Below the pieces are notes generated by a model, which saw only the letters and a list, made by a program, of their open reading frames with translations, was not told where the DNA came from and searched no databases. A stretch of 47,612 nt of DNA from Desulfotignum sp. (GTDB lineage: Bacteria > Desulfobacterota > Desulfobacteria > Desulfobacterales > Desulfobacteraceae). The stretch is from assembly GCA_011389575.1 (NCBI GenBank), contig JAABUB010000020.1:1-47612 (forward strand), given 5' to 3'. Every line of letters starts with the position of its first letter. The stretch's first letter is position 1. Shown in pieces: positions 1 through 13,002 of this stretch. The translations under genes were made by a program, and so were the position numbers.

Positions 1-68
1 AATCGCGTTTCTTTAAAAAACCCGGTTGTGGCATCAGCAGCGCTTTATGCGCAAACACAGGTTTGAAT

Positions 69-1259
69 TCAGGTTTTTCTGGCGTCGCTTATTTTATGAA
101 GCACCCGGCGGGTAATGACAGGCCCGATAATTTCAAAAAAAACAGTGGAGCCGATGACCACAGGCAGGATCAAATCCTTTAATTCAGGAAACCGGTCCAC
201 AGCCAGCAATGCCATGCCCAGGGCCACGCCGGCCTGGGGAAACAGACAGCATCCCAGCCATTTTCTCACGGTAACATCTGCATTGGCCAGACGGCCGGAA
301 ATTCTGGCACCCATGTAAAGACCGGTCATCCTGGCACTGATATAAATCAGGCCGATCCAGCCGACAGCCGGCAGTTTATTGATCTGCAGGGAAGCTCCTG
401 CCAGCAGAAAGAACAAAATCATGAAGGGCCATTCGATTTCATCTATTTCATGAAAAGCATGGTCATGGTGCCTGGCCAGTGATGCCACTGTGCTTCCCAT
501 GACCATGGCTGCCAGAATAGAAGATAAATCCAGCAGTACCGCCATCCCGGCACAAAGTATCACCAATCCCAGGGCTTCGGCCTGGGTGGGTTCTCCCGGA
601 CGGATCCGGCCGGTGAGACCTGCCATGGGCAAGCCTAAGACAAGACCCAGTAATATACTTCCTCCGACTTCTCCGGACCCGGCCAGGAGAGCGTCCATGG
701 CACTGCCCTGACCACTGATTGCACTGGCTGCTGCCAGCAGAAAACTGAAGATCAGGAGTCCCCATGCATCATCAATGGCAACGATGCCCAGCAAAATATC
801 CGCAAATCGGGATTTTTCTCCTGATTCCTTAACAACATCAAAAACGGCTGCCGGCGCACTGGCTGGCGCAATTCCAGCCATTATAAGGGCAAAGGCCGGC
901 GCCACTCCCCATATGATCAGGACCGATCCAACCAGTATGCCCGCGCCCATTGCCTGGCCGATGGATATCCACAAAACGGATCGGCCCCGTTCCCGTATTG
1001 CGGAAAAGGTGATTTTTTCACCCAGCAGAAAACCCACCATGCACAGGGCAATGTGGGTCAGCAGCGGAAACCAGTCATCGACAAACCTGTCAGGCAGCAG
1101 GGCACACCCGGCCGGCCCGAAGAGCAGGCCGCAAAGCAGCAATAAGGTTACCCGGGGCAGGGGGGTGTATCGTCCAACCAGGTCAGCTACAAATCCCAGA
1201 AGAAAGATCCCTCCGAGGGATAGCAGGGTAGATGATATCTGTGTCATTTCGATGGTCAT
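69..1259 (-). CDS. Cation/proton antiporter, CPA2 (Kef/NhaA-like) family
   Basis: This is a polytopic membrane protein of about 396 residues that probably exchanges Na+ or K+ for protons across the inner membrane. The sequence is almost entirely hydrophobic helices. It includes Gly/Ala-rich stretches typical of sodium/hydrogen exchangers (GIAPASAPAAVFDVV) and the membrane-embedded acidic motif GIVAIDDAWGLL, in which paired Asp residues would be the ion-binding site. The open frame extends upstream to 1547, but that extension is basic and low in hydrophobicity and does not look like an antiporter N-terminus. I therefore start at the ATG at 1259 (MTIEMTQISS), although its ribosome binding site is weak. 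The gene is transcribed away from the phosphodiesterase at 1729. The ion specificity cannot be read from sequence. Confidence 0.8.
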   Translation of the reverse strand: MTIEMTQISSTLLSLGGIFLLGFVADLVGRYTPLPRVTLLLLCGLLFGPAGCALLPDRFVDDWFPLLTHIALCMVGFLLGEKITFSAIRERGRSVLWISIGQAMGAGILVGSVLIIWGVAPAFALIMAGIAPASAPAAVFDVVKESGEKSRFADILLGIVAIDDAWGLLIFSFLLAAASAISGQGSAMDALLAGSGEVGGSILLGLVLGLPMAGLTGRIRPGEPTQAEALGLVILCAGMAVLLDLSSILAAMVMGSTVASLARHHDHAFHEIDEIEWPFMILFFLLAGASLQINKLPAVGWIGLIYISARMTGLYMGARISGRLANADVTVRKWLGCCLFPQAGVALGMALLAVDRFPELKDLILPVVIGSTVFFEIIGPVITRRVLHKISDARKT

Positions 1260-1728
1260 GGAACGTCTTTTTGGTTTTAGCGGGCCAAAAGAATGCAACG
1301 TGTGTGCCGGGAATGCCTTCATCCAGCAAGGATGCTGCTTCTGGCCGTTGGATTGTTTTTGTAATAATGTATTGCAATGAACCATAACAGGCACGGACAG
1401 GAGAATAAATGGCGGAAAACCACCATTTTTTGGTTGCAGAACATGCAGCCTGTTTTGTCTTTTGGTGATAAAGATCGGTAAGGGAAGAAAAAAAATGGCT
1501 GAATACAAACAAAAATCCGGCAATTTGGTGGTTAATCTGTATTGCACAGGGGCAAAAAAAAATTATAAGATATATTTTGTCACCAATTTTAAAAAGCACC
1601 CTGCAGTTATGAAGATGAATATATCTGGCCATAAAGACCATGGATAAAAAAAGCCGGTCAGGGGGAAAAAAATATCACAAAAAACGCCAGGGCCTGAACT
1701 GAAGAGCCTGGCCAAAAGGAGAAAGAGC
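1260..1728. other. Divergent intergenic region, no gene seen
   Basis: This 469-base region lies between the divergent antiporter and phosphodiesterase genes. It is AT-rich from about 1490 to 1640. Short frames of 60 to 150 codons exist on both strands, but they lack family features and good ribosome binding sites. It presumably holds both promoters, which I could not place confidently. Confidence 0.4.
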
Positions 1729-3333
1729 TTGTTTAAACGCTTTAGACAATTGCTTCAACAGATACGTCGGATCCTCTCTCGGAATGTCTGGGCTGTGCGG
1801 TTGTTAAATCTGTCACCCATGTTAGACGGCCGCGGTATTGTGTTAATCCAGATCGACGGGCTTTCCTATACCCAGTTTCAAAAAGCCCTGGACAACAGAC
1901 AGCTGCCGTTTTTGAGAAAACAAATCCAAATGGGTCGTCATGGAGTGAAACCCATGTATTCCGGAGTACCTTCTACCACCCCGGCCTTTCAGGGAGAACT
2001 TTTTTACGGGGTCAAATCCTGTGTGCCTGCGTTTGAGTTTATAGTGCGGGATGAAAACCAGCGGCATATCTCTTTTTATCCTCAGAGTGCCAATTATCTG
2101 GCGCATCGCCTGGAAAAAAAAGGTACCCCCCTCTTATCCGAGGGCCATGCCTATTCTACCCTTTTTACCGGTGGTGCAAAAGAGGCCCGCTACTGCAGCC
2201 AGAATATGGGTCTGGAATCCATTGCCCGATCGATAAATCCTTTGAAGCTGGTGCTTTTGATCCTGATGCATGCCGGCAAATTTCTGCGTATCCTGACAGT
2301 GACAGTGATTGAATTCATCCTGGCGGTTACCGATTTTTTCCGGGGCATTGCAGCCGGCAGAAAGTTTGTAAAGGAACTTGTATTTATTCCTGCCCGGATC
2401 GCTATCTGTGTTATATTAAGAGAATTGATCCGATTCCGGATAAAAATGGATGTGACCCGTGGTGTTCCCATTGTATGTGCCAATTTTCTGGGGTATGATG
2501 AACAGGCCCACCGCAGGGGGCCGGACTCCAGGTTTGCCCACTGGAGCCTGAAGGGAATAGATGATGCCATCAAAGATATCTATAGAACGGCCAATCGTTC
2601 CAGGAACCGTGAATATCAACTCATCATCTATTCCGATCACGGGCAGGAGGCGGTCACCTGGTATGGCACCTGCTTTGGTGTGGGGGTTAAAGACGCCATC
2701 CGGCATGCTTATTACGACCATCAGACAGATACCAAAAAAAAGTCCCATGAGATGTCTGACAATGCCCTGGACGGGTTATATAAAAAGTCCCGGGCATTTT
2801 TTCTGAACCAGCGGTTTCTTGAAAAATTCCAGAGCGAAATTTCTGTGTCACTGGATAAATTGCAAATTACCACCATGGGACCCCTGGGGCATGTCTATCT
2901 TCCCTCTATGCCGGAACAAGAAAAGATTCGTGCGTTTGCAGGTACCCTGATCCGGACAGTCCATATTCCCCTGGTTCTTTTTCAGGAGCGCGGCAAAATA
3001 ATTGCCATGAACGCTCACGGAATTTTTGACCTGGAGCGTGAGTTTGAGGCGATCCTTGGCAAAGACCATCCCTTTGCCGACCAGACCGCCCGGGACCTGG
3101 CTCATGTCTGCCGTCATCGCGATGCCGGAGACATCGTTATTTCCGGCTGGGATCCAAATGGACCACAGCTGTCATTTAACATCGAAAGCGGTGCCCACGG
3201 AGGCCCGGGCAGAGAGGAAACCCGGGGAGTTGTACTGCTTCCAAAATTTCTGGATACAGATAAATCCTTTATGCGGGCACTGGATCTTCGGCACCTGGTA
3301 ATGGAATACATGGGCTCGTCCGGGACCAAATGA
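1729..3333 (+). CDS. Alkaline-phosphatase-superfamily phosphodiesterase (nucleotide pyrophosphatase-like)
   Basis: This 534-residue protein belongs to the type I phosphodiesterase/nucleotide pyrophosphatase branch of the alkaline phosphatase fold. Expected two-metal ligands are visible: Asp in LIQIDGLSY (about residue 43), the Thr nucleophile region GVPSTTPAFQG (about 80-90), GYDEQAHRRGPDS, the YSDHGQE motif, and a late His in ESGAHGGPG. A hydrophobic stretch near residues 175-225 sits between the metal motifs and could be a membrane-associated insertion. The start is a TTG preceded by AAAGGAGAAAGAGC, a strong ribosome binding site at good distance. The stop codon abuts the stop of the convergent gpmI gene with no spacer. 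The substrate is unknown; a phosphodiester, pyrophosphate or phospholipid headgroup is possible. Confidence 0.8.
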   Translation: MFKRFRQLLQQIRRILSRNVWAVRLLNLSPMLDGRGIVLIQIDGLSYTQFQKALDNRQLPFLRKQIQMGRHGVKPMYSGVPSTTPAFQGELFYGVKSCVPAFEFIVRDENQRHISFYPQSANYLAHRLEKKGTPLLSEGHAYSTLFTGGAKEARYCSQNMGLESIARSINPLKLVLLILMHAGKFLRILTVTVIEFILAVTDFFRGIAAGRKFVKELVFIPARIAICVILRELIRFRIKMDVTRGVPIVCANFLGYDEQAHRRGPDSRFAHWSLKGIDDAIKDIYRTANRSRNREYQLIIYSDHGQEAVTWYGTCFGVGVKDAIRHAYYDHQTDTKKKSHEMSDNALDGLYKKSRAFFLNQRFLEKFQSEISVSLDKLQITTMGPLGHVYLPSMPEQEKIRAFAGTLIRTVHIPLVLFQERGKIIAMNAHGIFDLEREFEAILGKDHPFADQTARDLAHVCRHRDAGDIVISGWDPNGPQLSFNIESGAHGGPGREETRGVVLLPKFLDTDKSFMRALDLRHLVMEYMGSSGTK

Positions 3334-4905
3334 TCATGTTTTTGTCAATTGGTATAATACATTTCCTGTCATTTCTCCGGGAATGTCAAGCCCCATGATA
3401 TGCAACATGGTGGGAGAAATATCTCCCAGTTTTCCATCTTTGCGAAGGTGGATCTTCTCTTTTTGCAGTTCGGCCCTGTTTGAAATAATGGTCAGCCAGA
3501 CCTTGTTGTTTGTATGGGCGGTCTGGGGTTTGCCTGTTTCAGGATCAACCATTTTCTCGGCATTTCCATGATCCGCAGTCAGTAAAACAACCCCTTCTTT
3601 TTTCAAAACCCTGCGGACCACTTTCCCGACACAGTCATCAATCACTTTGCAGGCCGTGACAGCGGCATCAAAGTCTCCGGTATGGCCGACCATATCAGGA
3701 TTGGCATAATTTAACACAATAAAATCATATTTGTCGGCATCAAGGGCTTCAAGCAGCTTGTCGGTGACCGTGTAAGCAGACATTTCCGGTTGCATATCAT
3801 AGGTGGCAACTTTGGGTGAAGGGATCAGTATCCGGTCTTCGTTTTCAAAAATATCCTCCTGCTGGCCGTTAAAAAAATAGGTGACATGGGCAAATTTTTC
3901 AGTTTCAGCGATTCGCAATTGATTTAGATGGTTATCGGCAATCACTTTGCCCATGAGATCGGGAAGTTTTTGTAATGGAAAAGCAACTTCTACATCAGCC
4001 CTTTTTGAATGGGTGATATTTTTGTAATACGCTGTCGTACACAGATAAAACAGATGGGGAATCTCTTTTGTTTCAAATGCGTTGAAATCATCTTTTATGA
4101 ACGCCTTTGTTATTTCTATGGCCCGGTCAAATCTGTAATTAAAGAAGATAATGGCATCAGCATCACTGACAGGTGTAAATGCTTTTGTTTTTCGGGGTTT
4201 TATGAACTCATCTGTTTCATCATTGTCATAGGCATCTTCAATCGCAAAAGAAACATCGTCAAATGCCTTTTTGTCAGAGTCGCCTGCTGTCAGCAACCTG
4301 TAAAACCGCTGCACCCTGTCCCACCGATTGTCTCTGTCCATGGCAAAGTATCTTCCTGTAACAGAAGCGATCTGCCCGAAATGATGCTGTGCAATCCATT
4401 CCTGGAGGGGTTTGATATAAGTAAGTGCCGATTTCGGCGGGGTATCCCGTCCATCGGAAATCACATGGATATAGACTGTTTCAATACCGGCATCCTTTAA
4501 AATCTTCAGGTATCCGATCAGGTGTTCCGTGTGGGCGTGAACACCCTGATCCTGAACCAGGCCATAGATATGCACAGCGCTGTTATAAGTTTTTACATGT
4601 TTTATACAGGCTTGCACGGCCTGGTTGTCTTTTAAGCGGTTTTGCCTTATTGCCGTGGAGATTCTGACCAGATTCTGATGGACAACCCGGCCGGCCCCCA
4701 GGTTCAAATGGCCCACTTCACTGGAACCCTGATTGCCTTCAGGCAGTCCGACTGCTTCTCCGGAAGCATGAATCAACGTGGTTGGATACTGGTCAATGTA
4801 GTGGTTATGATTCACAGGGTCACAGGCGTGAATGGCGTTGTTTTCTTTTTCAGGCGAGAAGCCCCATCCATCTCTTATTAAAATCATATGGGGTTTTTTA
4901 CTCAT
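3334..4905 (-). CDS. gpmI: 2,3-bisphosphoglycerate-independent phosphoglycerate mutase
   Basis: This enzyme interconverts 3- and 2-phosphoglycerate in glycolysis and gluconeogenesis through a phosphoserine intermediate and two Mn ions. The 523 residues match the usual family length. The N-terminus carries the metal Asp in MILIRDGWGF (Asp12) and the catalytic Ser in GSSEVGHLNLGAG (Ser62). The inserted phosphotransferase domain contains HVISDGRDTPP and RYFAMDRDNRWDR, and the C-terminal metal motif is LLTADHGNAEKM. The start ATG at 4905 follows AAGGAGACC. The gene is tail-to-tail with the phosphodiesterase and 75 bases downstream of aconitase on the same strand, so the two could be co-transcribed. 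Confidence 0.95.
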   Translation of the reverse strand: MSKKPHMILIRDGWGFSPEKENNAIHACDPVNHNHYIDQYPTTLIHASGEAVGLPEGNQGSSEVGHLNLGAGRVVHQNLVRISTAIRQNRLKDNQAVQACIKHVKTYNSAVHIYGLVQDQGVHAHTEHLIGYLKILKDAGIETVYIHVISDGRDTPPKSALTYIKPLQEWIAQHHFGQIASVTGRYFAMDRDNRWDRVQRFYRLLTAGDSDKKAFDDVSFAIEDAYDNDETDEFIKPRKTKAFTPVSDADAIIFFNYRFDRAIEITKAFIKDDFNAFETKEIPHLFYLCTTAYYKNITHSKRADVEVAFPLQKLPDLMGKVIADNHLNQLRIAETEKFAHVTYFFNGQQEDIFENEDRILIPSPKVATYDMQPEMSAYTVTDKLLEALDADKYDFIVLNYANPDMVGHTGDFDAAVTACKVIDDCVGKVVRRVLKKEGVVLLTADHGNAEKMVDPETGKPQTAHTNNKVWLTIISNRAELQKEKIHLRKDGKLGDISPTMLHIMGLDIPGEMTGNVLYQLTKT

Positions 4906-4980
4906 ATATGGTCTCCTTATGTTTTTTTTTATTTTACCACCTAAGATGTTGTATGACCAGAAGTCATTTGAGACCAGGAT

Positions 4981-7767
<2,787 letters not shown>

Positions 7768-8121
7768 ACGTATTGTCCTGATTATTAAAGTAAAGGGTTA
7801 TTGCAAAAGATTCTCCAACAGCCGGCAGAGCATCCAGGGGGATCACATTTCATTGATTGATCCCTTTATGAAACCACAATCACAAAGATTCAACAAGAAA
7901 AAATTTGGCCTGTATAGGGCAGATCTTTCCGGATTGGCAGTTTGGTCCGGATACAAAATATTTGTGATACGGTGAGATGCATCCGTAAAATTGCAGGCAC
8001 CCACCGAGGCAGGGTCAATATACCTGGCATTTCATCTGCTTGCAATTGCATGGTGAAAATCTTCCAACTGGCTTGCTTTTTTGAAAAAACCGGGTATGAT
8101 ACCTCCAAAAAAATAAAAATG

Positions 8122-8216
8122 GGTTCCGATCTGAAAAGGTTCTGACAAAGGATGACCAGGTATCCTTGCCCGGCAAGATACCCATGGTTCCGATCTGAAC
8201 AGGTTCTGAGAAAGGA
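8122..8216 (+). repeat. Pair of 31-bp direct repeats upstream of the chemoreceptor gene
   Basis: Two copies at 8122-8152 and 8186-8216 begin GGTTCCGATCTGAA, continue AGGTTCTGA and end AAAGGA, with two mismatches across 31 bases. They are 64 bases apart. The second copy supplies the AAAGGAG ribosome binding site of the chemoreceptor gene at 8224. This may be a tandem duplication of the leader or paired regulator sites. Confidence 0.75.
8159..8182 (+). promoter_or_regulatory. Strong hairpin between the two direct repeats
   Basis: GGTATC at 8159-8164 pairs with GATACC at 8177-8182. Inside, TTGCC pairs with GGCAA, leaving one bulged C. The stem sits exactly between the two direct repeats and 42 bases before the chemoreceptor start. 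It has no U-tract, so it looks like a leader structure rather than a terminator. Confidence 0.5.
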
Positions 8217-8223
8217 GTAGTAC

Positions 8224-10272
8224 ATGGGATTTGGTAAAAAGCTGTATCTGGGGTCTCTGGGAGCAATTCTTATAACCATTCTGATCATTGCAGGGATGAA
8301 TTTTTTCCAGAGCAAACAATCGTTTCTGGCGAGGGGAAAGGCCGGGATTCAGAGTGTGTCGGATGTGCTTTTGAAAACCGTTGAGACCCGCTATTCCCTG
8401 CAGCAGGATAAGATGTCGGCTGATATGGGCATGCTCGTATCTGAAAGCCAGGTAGCGGGCAAGCCCATGGTGGTGGAAGCCAGAACCGTTGATATGCAGA
8501 TATCAAATGTGCATACTCAAGAAACAGCCACCCTCACCATTCCCCAGCTTACTTTCGGACTGGAATTCGTTACCGGAGAGTCCAGTATCGTGGACAAGGT
8601 GGGCCGTTTCAGTGATGCGGAAATTGCGGTCTTTCAGATGTTTGACAACAAATTGATCAAGGTTTCCACCAGCAAAAAAAATGAAGATGAATCCCGGCCT
8701 GTGGGAACATATTACGGACCCGACAGCGAGGTGTTTGCGGCAGTGAGTGCCGGCAGTCCATATGAAATGCGGACAGGGACCGGTAAAAATATGGCCCTGC
8801 AGATCTTTGCGCCGTTCCGGGAATCCATGTACCAGAAAATTGCCGGGGCCTACAGTGTTGTCACCCCGATTCTCACCCCTGATCTTCAGGAGCTTATTCA
8901 GGAGATTACGGTGAACGGCTCCGGGTATTGTTTTGTGGCAGATGCCGAAGGCAGGATTCTGGTGCACCCTGATGCAGCGGTCGTGGATAAGAAGGTGCAG
9001 AATTTTACCAATGGCCAGGCCATTCTTGAAACAGAAGCCGGATTTGCTGACTTTCAGCAGGGAGACCAGACCTATTATGCCTTTGTCAATCATTTTACAC
9101 CCTGGGATCTTTTTTTTGTGGTAGCAGTGTCCGAGGCTGAACTCATGGCCGGGGTCAACCGGCAGATCATCACCACTGCCGGTATCAGCGGATTTATTGC
9201 CCTGTTGATCGGCGCTTTGATTATTGCGGTGATGAACCGGCAGCTCATGACCCATATGAGGGGCATGGCTGCTCTGGCCCGGGCAGTGGCAGAAGGAAAT
9301 TTTCAGCATACCTTTTCATATAAGGCCAAAGATGCCATCAGAGACACGGTGACATCCATGAATGACATGGTGGCAGGCCTGGCTGACATGGTCAGGGATC
9401 TCAATACAGGGGTGGATACCTTGAGCGATGCATCCGGAGAGCTGAACCGGATTTCCGATGATATGGGCACCGGTGCTGATACCTCTGTAGCCCGGGTTAA
9501 TTCTGTGGCTTCTGCTGCCGAGCAGATGAGCATGAATATGGATTCTGTGGCAGCTGCCATGGAAGAGGCTGCCACCAATGTAAAAACTGTTTCCGAGGGT
9601 ACCCGGGACATGCAGACCAGCCTTGACCGGGTGGCGGAAAATTCCGGCAAGACCAGGGATATCACTGTCAAAGCGGTGGACCGGGCAAGGCTGACATCGG
9701 AACGGGTGCAGAAACTGGACCGGGCAGCCGAAGAGATCGACAAGGTTACGGATACCATTGCCAGTATATCCTCCCAGACCAATCTGCTGGCATTGAATGC
9801 CACCATTGAAGCGGCCCGGGCAGGTGATGCCGGCAAGGGGTTTGCTGTGGTGGCCAATGAAATCAAGGACCTGGCAAGTCAGACAGCCGGTGCTACCGAA
9901 GAGATTGCCGACAACATCCGGGAAATCAAGGAGCAGATACAGGGGGCTGTAAACGAAATTCAGGATATTTCCACAATTATCAATGATATTAATCAGTTTG
10001 TGGGAGAAAATGCACAAGCCATTGCATCCCAGTCCGATACCACCCGTGCCATGACGGATAATATCGGCCAGGTCTCAGCAGGTATCCAGGAAGTAAATGA
10101 AAATGTGGCCCAGAGTTCCCAGGTGGCAGGGCAGGTGGCATCAGAGATTTCCGATGTATTGTCTGCGGCTGAAAAGATCCGGTCTCTGTCAGACAATGTC
10201 AAACAAAAGGCCGGCATCCTTGATCAGGTCATTACCCGGCTGCACACCATGACGGAACGGTTCAAACTGTAG
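8224..10272 (+). CDS. Methyl-accepting chemotaxis protein with periplasmic Cache domain
   Basis: This is a 682-residue transmembrane chemoreceptor. A first membrane helix (about residues 7-27) is followed by a periplasmic sensor of about 285 residues. That region resembles a Cache-type ligand domain, with [19 protein letters not shown] and a downstream [17 protein letters not shown] second membrane helix lies near 315-337, then a HAMP linker and the cytoplasmic signalling domain. The hairpin tip sequence [20 protein letters not shown] is near residue 519 and would bind CheA and CheW. There is no C-terminal pentapeptide tether for CheR/CheB. The start ATG follows AAAGGAGTAGTAC. The last 11 bases overlap the convergent diguanylate cyclase gene. 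The ligand is unknown; Cache domains often bind small organic acids. Confidence 0.93.
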   Translation: MGFGKKLYLGSLGAILITILIIAGMNFFQSKQSFLARGKAGIQSVSDVLLKTVETRYSLQQDKMSADMGMLVSESQVAGKPMVVEARTVDMQISNVHTQETATLTIPQLTFGLEFVTGESSIVDKVGRFSDAEIAVFQMFDNKLIKVSTSKKNEDESRPVGTYYGPDSEVFAAVSAGSPYEMRTGTGKNMALQIFAPFRESMYQKIAGAYSVVTPILTPDLQELIQEITVNGSGYCFVADAEGRILVHPDAAVVDKKVQNFTNGQAILETEAGFADFQQGDQTYYAFVNHFTPWDLFFVVAVSEAELMAGVNRQIITTAGISGFIALLIGALIIAVMNRQLMTHMRGMAALARAVAEGNFQHTFSYKAKDAIRDTVTSMNDMVAGLADMVRDLNTGVDTLSDASGELNRISDDMGTGADTSVARVNSVASAAEQMSMNMDSVAAAMEEAATNVKTVSEGTRDMQTSLDRVAENSGKTRDITVKAVDRARLTSERVQKLDRAAEEIDKVTDTIASISSQTNLLALNATIEAARAGDAGKGFAVVANEIKDLASQTAGATEEIADNIREIKEQIQGAVNEIQDISTIINDINQFVGENAQAIASQSDTTRAMTDNIGQVSAGIQEVNENVAQSSQVAGQVASEISDVLSAAEKIRSLSDNVKQKAGILDQVITRLHTMTERFKL

Positions 10273-11317
10273 CAGCCGCATCAGGGCAGACTTTGATCAG
10301 GCCGGGCATGACCGTGTTTCTGCCGTTGCGCTTGGCTTTGTAGAGCATGGTATCGGCATCTTCAATGAGCCGCCTCATATCCATGCCCGGGATAAGTTCG
10401 GAAACCCCGAAGCTTGCGGTGACCTTCAGGATTGTGCCATTATAAAGGATTTCAGCGGCGGCTATTTTGGTTCTGAGCCGGTCTGCCAGTTCCATGGCTT
10501 TGTGTCTGCCGGTTTCCGGCAGGATGGCAATAAATTCCTCTCCACCGTACCGGGCAAGAATATCCCCCTGCCGCATATTGTCTTTGACCAGAAAAGCAAT
10601 CTTTTTAAGAATAAGGTCCCCTGCCTGATGCCCGTAGGTGTCATTGATTTGTTTAAAGTGGTCCAGATCAAACATGAACAGGGACAGGTTGTTTTGATGC
10701 CGGGTTGCAGAGGCCATATGACGGGAGAGCTGGGTTTCAAATTCCCGCCGGTTATAGCACCCGGTCAGCGGATCTATGGCAGCGGCACTCCTGAGGTTTT
10801 CCATTTTCAGCTGTTTGGACAAGGCTGTTGCACATCCCTGGAGAATCAGGGTCACCACTTCATCATGAAATGCATATACCGGTTTTTCGGGAAGCATATA
10901 CAGGCGGGCATAACAATTTTCTTCGCTCAGTTCGTAATAAACCAGGTTATCCAGGTCAACGGATTTCTGAAGGCTGTTCAGTCCGGCATTGTTGTTCAGA
11001 TAGGTAAGATCTGCCGGATTTTCAAGATGGAAATCCTGTAAAATAATATGTTCCAAAGCGGTTTTGTACATGTCGGGATCCAGCCAGACATCGACCCCTG
11101 CCTCTTTTTTCACCACAAATGCAAACAACCGGTAATTGAGGATATTTTTAAGGCAGACAGACAATTCATTGATGATGTCGGTTGAGGAGGTTTTTTTGTT
11201 CAAAGCAACAATATGCCGGCTCAGTCGGGCATGGTCCGCCTGGAGGGCAGCCTCCTGAAAAGCCACTGAAAACAACGCCAGAAATCTGCGGGAAAATTTT
11301 TTAAATGTCTGGTTCAT
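10262..11317 (-). CDS. Diguanylate cyclase (GGDEF domain)
   Basis: This 351-residue cytoplasmic protein should make cyclic di-GMP from two GTP. Residues 1-175 form an N-terminal region without transmembrane segments, possibly a divergent GAF-like sensor. The GGDEF domain starts around [13 protein letters not shown] (182 onward). It contains [21 protein letters not shown] and an intact catalytic GGEEF at 258-262. An RxxD inhibitory site (RQGD, 249-252) lies five residues before the catalytic motif, so feedback inhibition by c-di-GMP is expected. No EAL domain is present. The gene converges on the chemoreceptor gene with an 11-base overlap at their 3' ends. The signal sensed is not evident. Confidence 0.92.
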   Translation of the reverse strand: MNQTFKKFSRRFLALFSVAFQEAALQADHARLSRHIVALNKKTSSTDIINELSVCLKNILNYRLFAFVVKKEAGVDVWLDPDMYKTALEHIILQDFHLENPADLTYLNNNAGLNSLQKSVDLDNLVYYELSEENCYARLYMLPEKPVYAFHDEVVTLILQGCATALSKQLKMENLRSAAAIDPLTGCYNRREFETQLSRHMASATRHQNNLSLFMFDLDHFKQINDTYGHQAGDLILKKIAFLVKDNMRQGDILARYGGEEFIAILPETGRHKAMELADRLRTKIAAAEILYNGTILKVTASFGVSELIPGMDMRRLIEDADTMLYKAKRNGRNTVMPGLIKVCPDAAATV

Positions 11318-11489
11318 GTTGATTCCTTATTCCAAATAATGCATTTGAAACATAAGAATAAGCAATCAGTGTGCCAGACAGAAAATGGTATAAATTTATT
11401 TAATAATTACAAAACCTTGTTTTGAAAGTTTCCAAAAACCAGAATACCTCTTACAAGGAAAAATCTGCCGGATGCGTCAAAAATCCTTG

Positions 11490-12083
11490 TCATGGTTTTG
11501 ACGGCTGCAGCTCGCCTTTGAGTCCGATTTCTTCTGCCACAGGCTGCATGCCGGCAATAACTTCGGTGATCAGATCAGACAATTCCATGTCCAGCATGGC
11601 AGCCCCTTTTTTGATGACTTCCCGGTCCACCCCCGCAGCAAAGGCTTTGTCCTTGAATTTTTTTTTCACAGATTTTGTTTTTATGTCCAGAATGCTTTTG
11701 GAAGGCCTTACCAGGGCGGCACTTGCCACCAGACCGGTGAGTTCATCTATGGCATACAAGGTTTTTTCCAGAGAGGTTTTGGGTTCAACATCGGTACAGA
11801 TGCCCCACCCATGGCTGATGACGGCCCGGATATAGTCTTCAGGCCAGTTGTGTTCTTTGAACAGATCAACACATTTGTGGCAGTGTTCCTTTGGAAACTG
11901 CTCATAATCCAGGTCATGAACCAGGCCGATGACCCGCCATTTTTCTTCATCTTCACCGAATTTTTTTGCAAAATGTGCCATGACCGCTTCCACGGCCAGG
12001 GCGTGCCGGATCAGGCCTGGTTTCTGATTGTATTTTTGTAAAAGGGAAAACGCATCGCTTCTGGTAGGGATAAAATCGGTCAT
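11490..12083 (-). CDS. HD-domain hydrolase
   Basis: This 197-residue protein contains an HD metal-dependent phosphohydrolase motif. His27 (GLIRHALAVE), His56-Asp57 (GLVHDLDYEQFP) and a later Asp in YAIDELTGL give the H-HD-D pattern, and HCHKC and SHGWG supply further His residues. Similar HDIG-type proteins are widespread in anaerobes and usually act on nucleotides, but this family has no assigned substrate that I can name. The C-terminal third is helical and charged (KTKSVKKKFKDK). The start ATG at 12083 lies 37 bases from the end of the secreted-protein gene, also on the minus strand, so it may be the last gene of a mobB operon. Confidence 0.75.
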   Translation of the reverse strand: MTDFIPTRSDAFSLLQKYNQKPGLIRHALAVEAVMAHFAKKFGEDEEKWRVIGLVHDLDYEQFPKEHCHKCVDLFKEHNWPEDYIRAVISHGWGICTDVEPKTSLEKTLYAIDELTGLVASAALVRPSKSILDIKTKSVKKKFKDKAFAAGVDREVIKKGAAMLDMELSDLITEVIAGMQPVAEEIGLKGELQPSKP

Positions 12084-12120
12084 GGCAAATCCTTAAAAAT
12101 TGTGTGTAGAGATGAATGAT

Positions 12121-13002
12121 TTAAAATTTTTCAGTCACAAAAATAACCCGGCACTGTTTTAAAAACAAGTGCCGCTCAGTTGCTTTTTCAACCTCTTTGG
12201 CATCGGCTGTGCTGATGACGATGGCGGTATTATCCTTTCCCGCTGTTCTCAAGCCTTTGAGCACCAGAGGATGGCTTCCCACCCGTGGGTCTTCCAGGGC
12301 ATTGTCCATGGAGCATAAGTATTTGCACACCCCGTGCTGAACGGCAAATTCCCGGCTGATGTAAAGGGAGGAGTAAATAAAATCTCCTTGTTCACTGACA
12401 ATGACCGGGTATAAAACCGGTTCAAAGGCCAGTTCCCTGATATCCAGAATCAGTCCGGTGTAGGGGATCTTCCCCGATTCAATCTGGGCGTTGGGCCGGA
12501 TTTCAGGATTGATTCTGGGAATCTGCCGGATTTCATCGGGCAGAACCAGCTGAAGAAACCCCCCATAAATCCGGGTCTGGATAGCCAGCTCCACATCCAG
12601 GGCCGAGCTGTAATACTGGCGGATAATGGATGCATCCCTGGCTGTTTTCTCAATTCCCGCCATAATCGCATCATTCTGGGCTGCATACATTCCCACACGC
12701 AGGTCATTGTGTATCCGGATCTGTTTGAGCATATCTATAAGCCGCCGGTTTGCTTCGGTCCGGGCCGATCCGGGATCTGGTTCATGCCTGTTGTCCTTGG
12801 TGATACGGGGGGGTGCAACGCCTGCAGCGGTAACTGTTCCGGTGCTCCAGTTGATGGTCCCGTGGTCCAGAGAAGAGATACAGTGATGATTTTCAGAAGG
12901 TTGCCCGCAAAATACGGTCCCTGGAAGGCACAAGCCCACAAAACAGATCCATACAATCCAACTGGCCAGACAGATAGCGGAGGTGGTTTTCATCATGGAC
13001 AT
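12121..13002 (-). CDS. Secreted protein of unknown function (LPP20-like)
   Basis: This is a 293-residue protein with a hydrophobic N-terminal segment (about residues 8-32) that should act as a signal peptide. The mature part begins with a motif seen in LPP20-type exported proteins: DHGTINWSTGTVTAAGVAPP, then an Arg/Ala-rich helix (ARTEANRRLIDMLKQI). Later sections (YTGLILDIRELAFEPVLYPVIV) suggest a compact alpha/beta fold. I do not recognise a specific function; related proteins are often linked to flagellar or cell-envelope assembly. ATG codons at 13002 and 12996 are both possible starts. The one at 12996 forms an ATGA overlap with the mobB stop, which suggests translational coupling. Confidence 0.6.
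   Translation of the reverse strand: MSMMKTTSAICLASWIVWICFVGLCLPGTVFCGQPSENHHCISSLDHGTINWSTGTVTAAGVAPPRITKDNRHEPDPGSARTEANRRLIDMLKQIRIHNDLRVGMYAAQNDAIMAGIEKTARDASIIRQYYSSALDVELAIQTRIYGGFLQLVLPDEIRQIPRINPEIRPNAQIESGKIPYTGLILDIRELAFEPVLYPVIVSEQGDFIYSSLYISREFAVQHGVCKYLCSMDNALEDPRVGSHPLVLKGLRTAGKDNTAIVISTADAKEVEKATERHLFLKQCRVIFVTEKF

Larger units (their letters stand above)
7768..8223. other. Divergent intergenic region between acnA and the chemoreceptor gene
   Basis: This 456-base region separates two divergent genes. Near acnA there is a 7-bp inverted repeat (GGGATCA at 7839-7845, TGATCCC at 7858-7864), which would fall in the acnA leader. Near the chemoreceptor gene lie a pair of direct repeats and a strong hairpin, listed separately. 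No convincing open frame was found. Confidence 0.45.

Noticed and set aside
1462..1647. 61-codon plus-strand frame in the first intergenic region
   Set aside because: It is Lys-rich from an A-rich stretch and has no support beyond being open.
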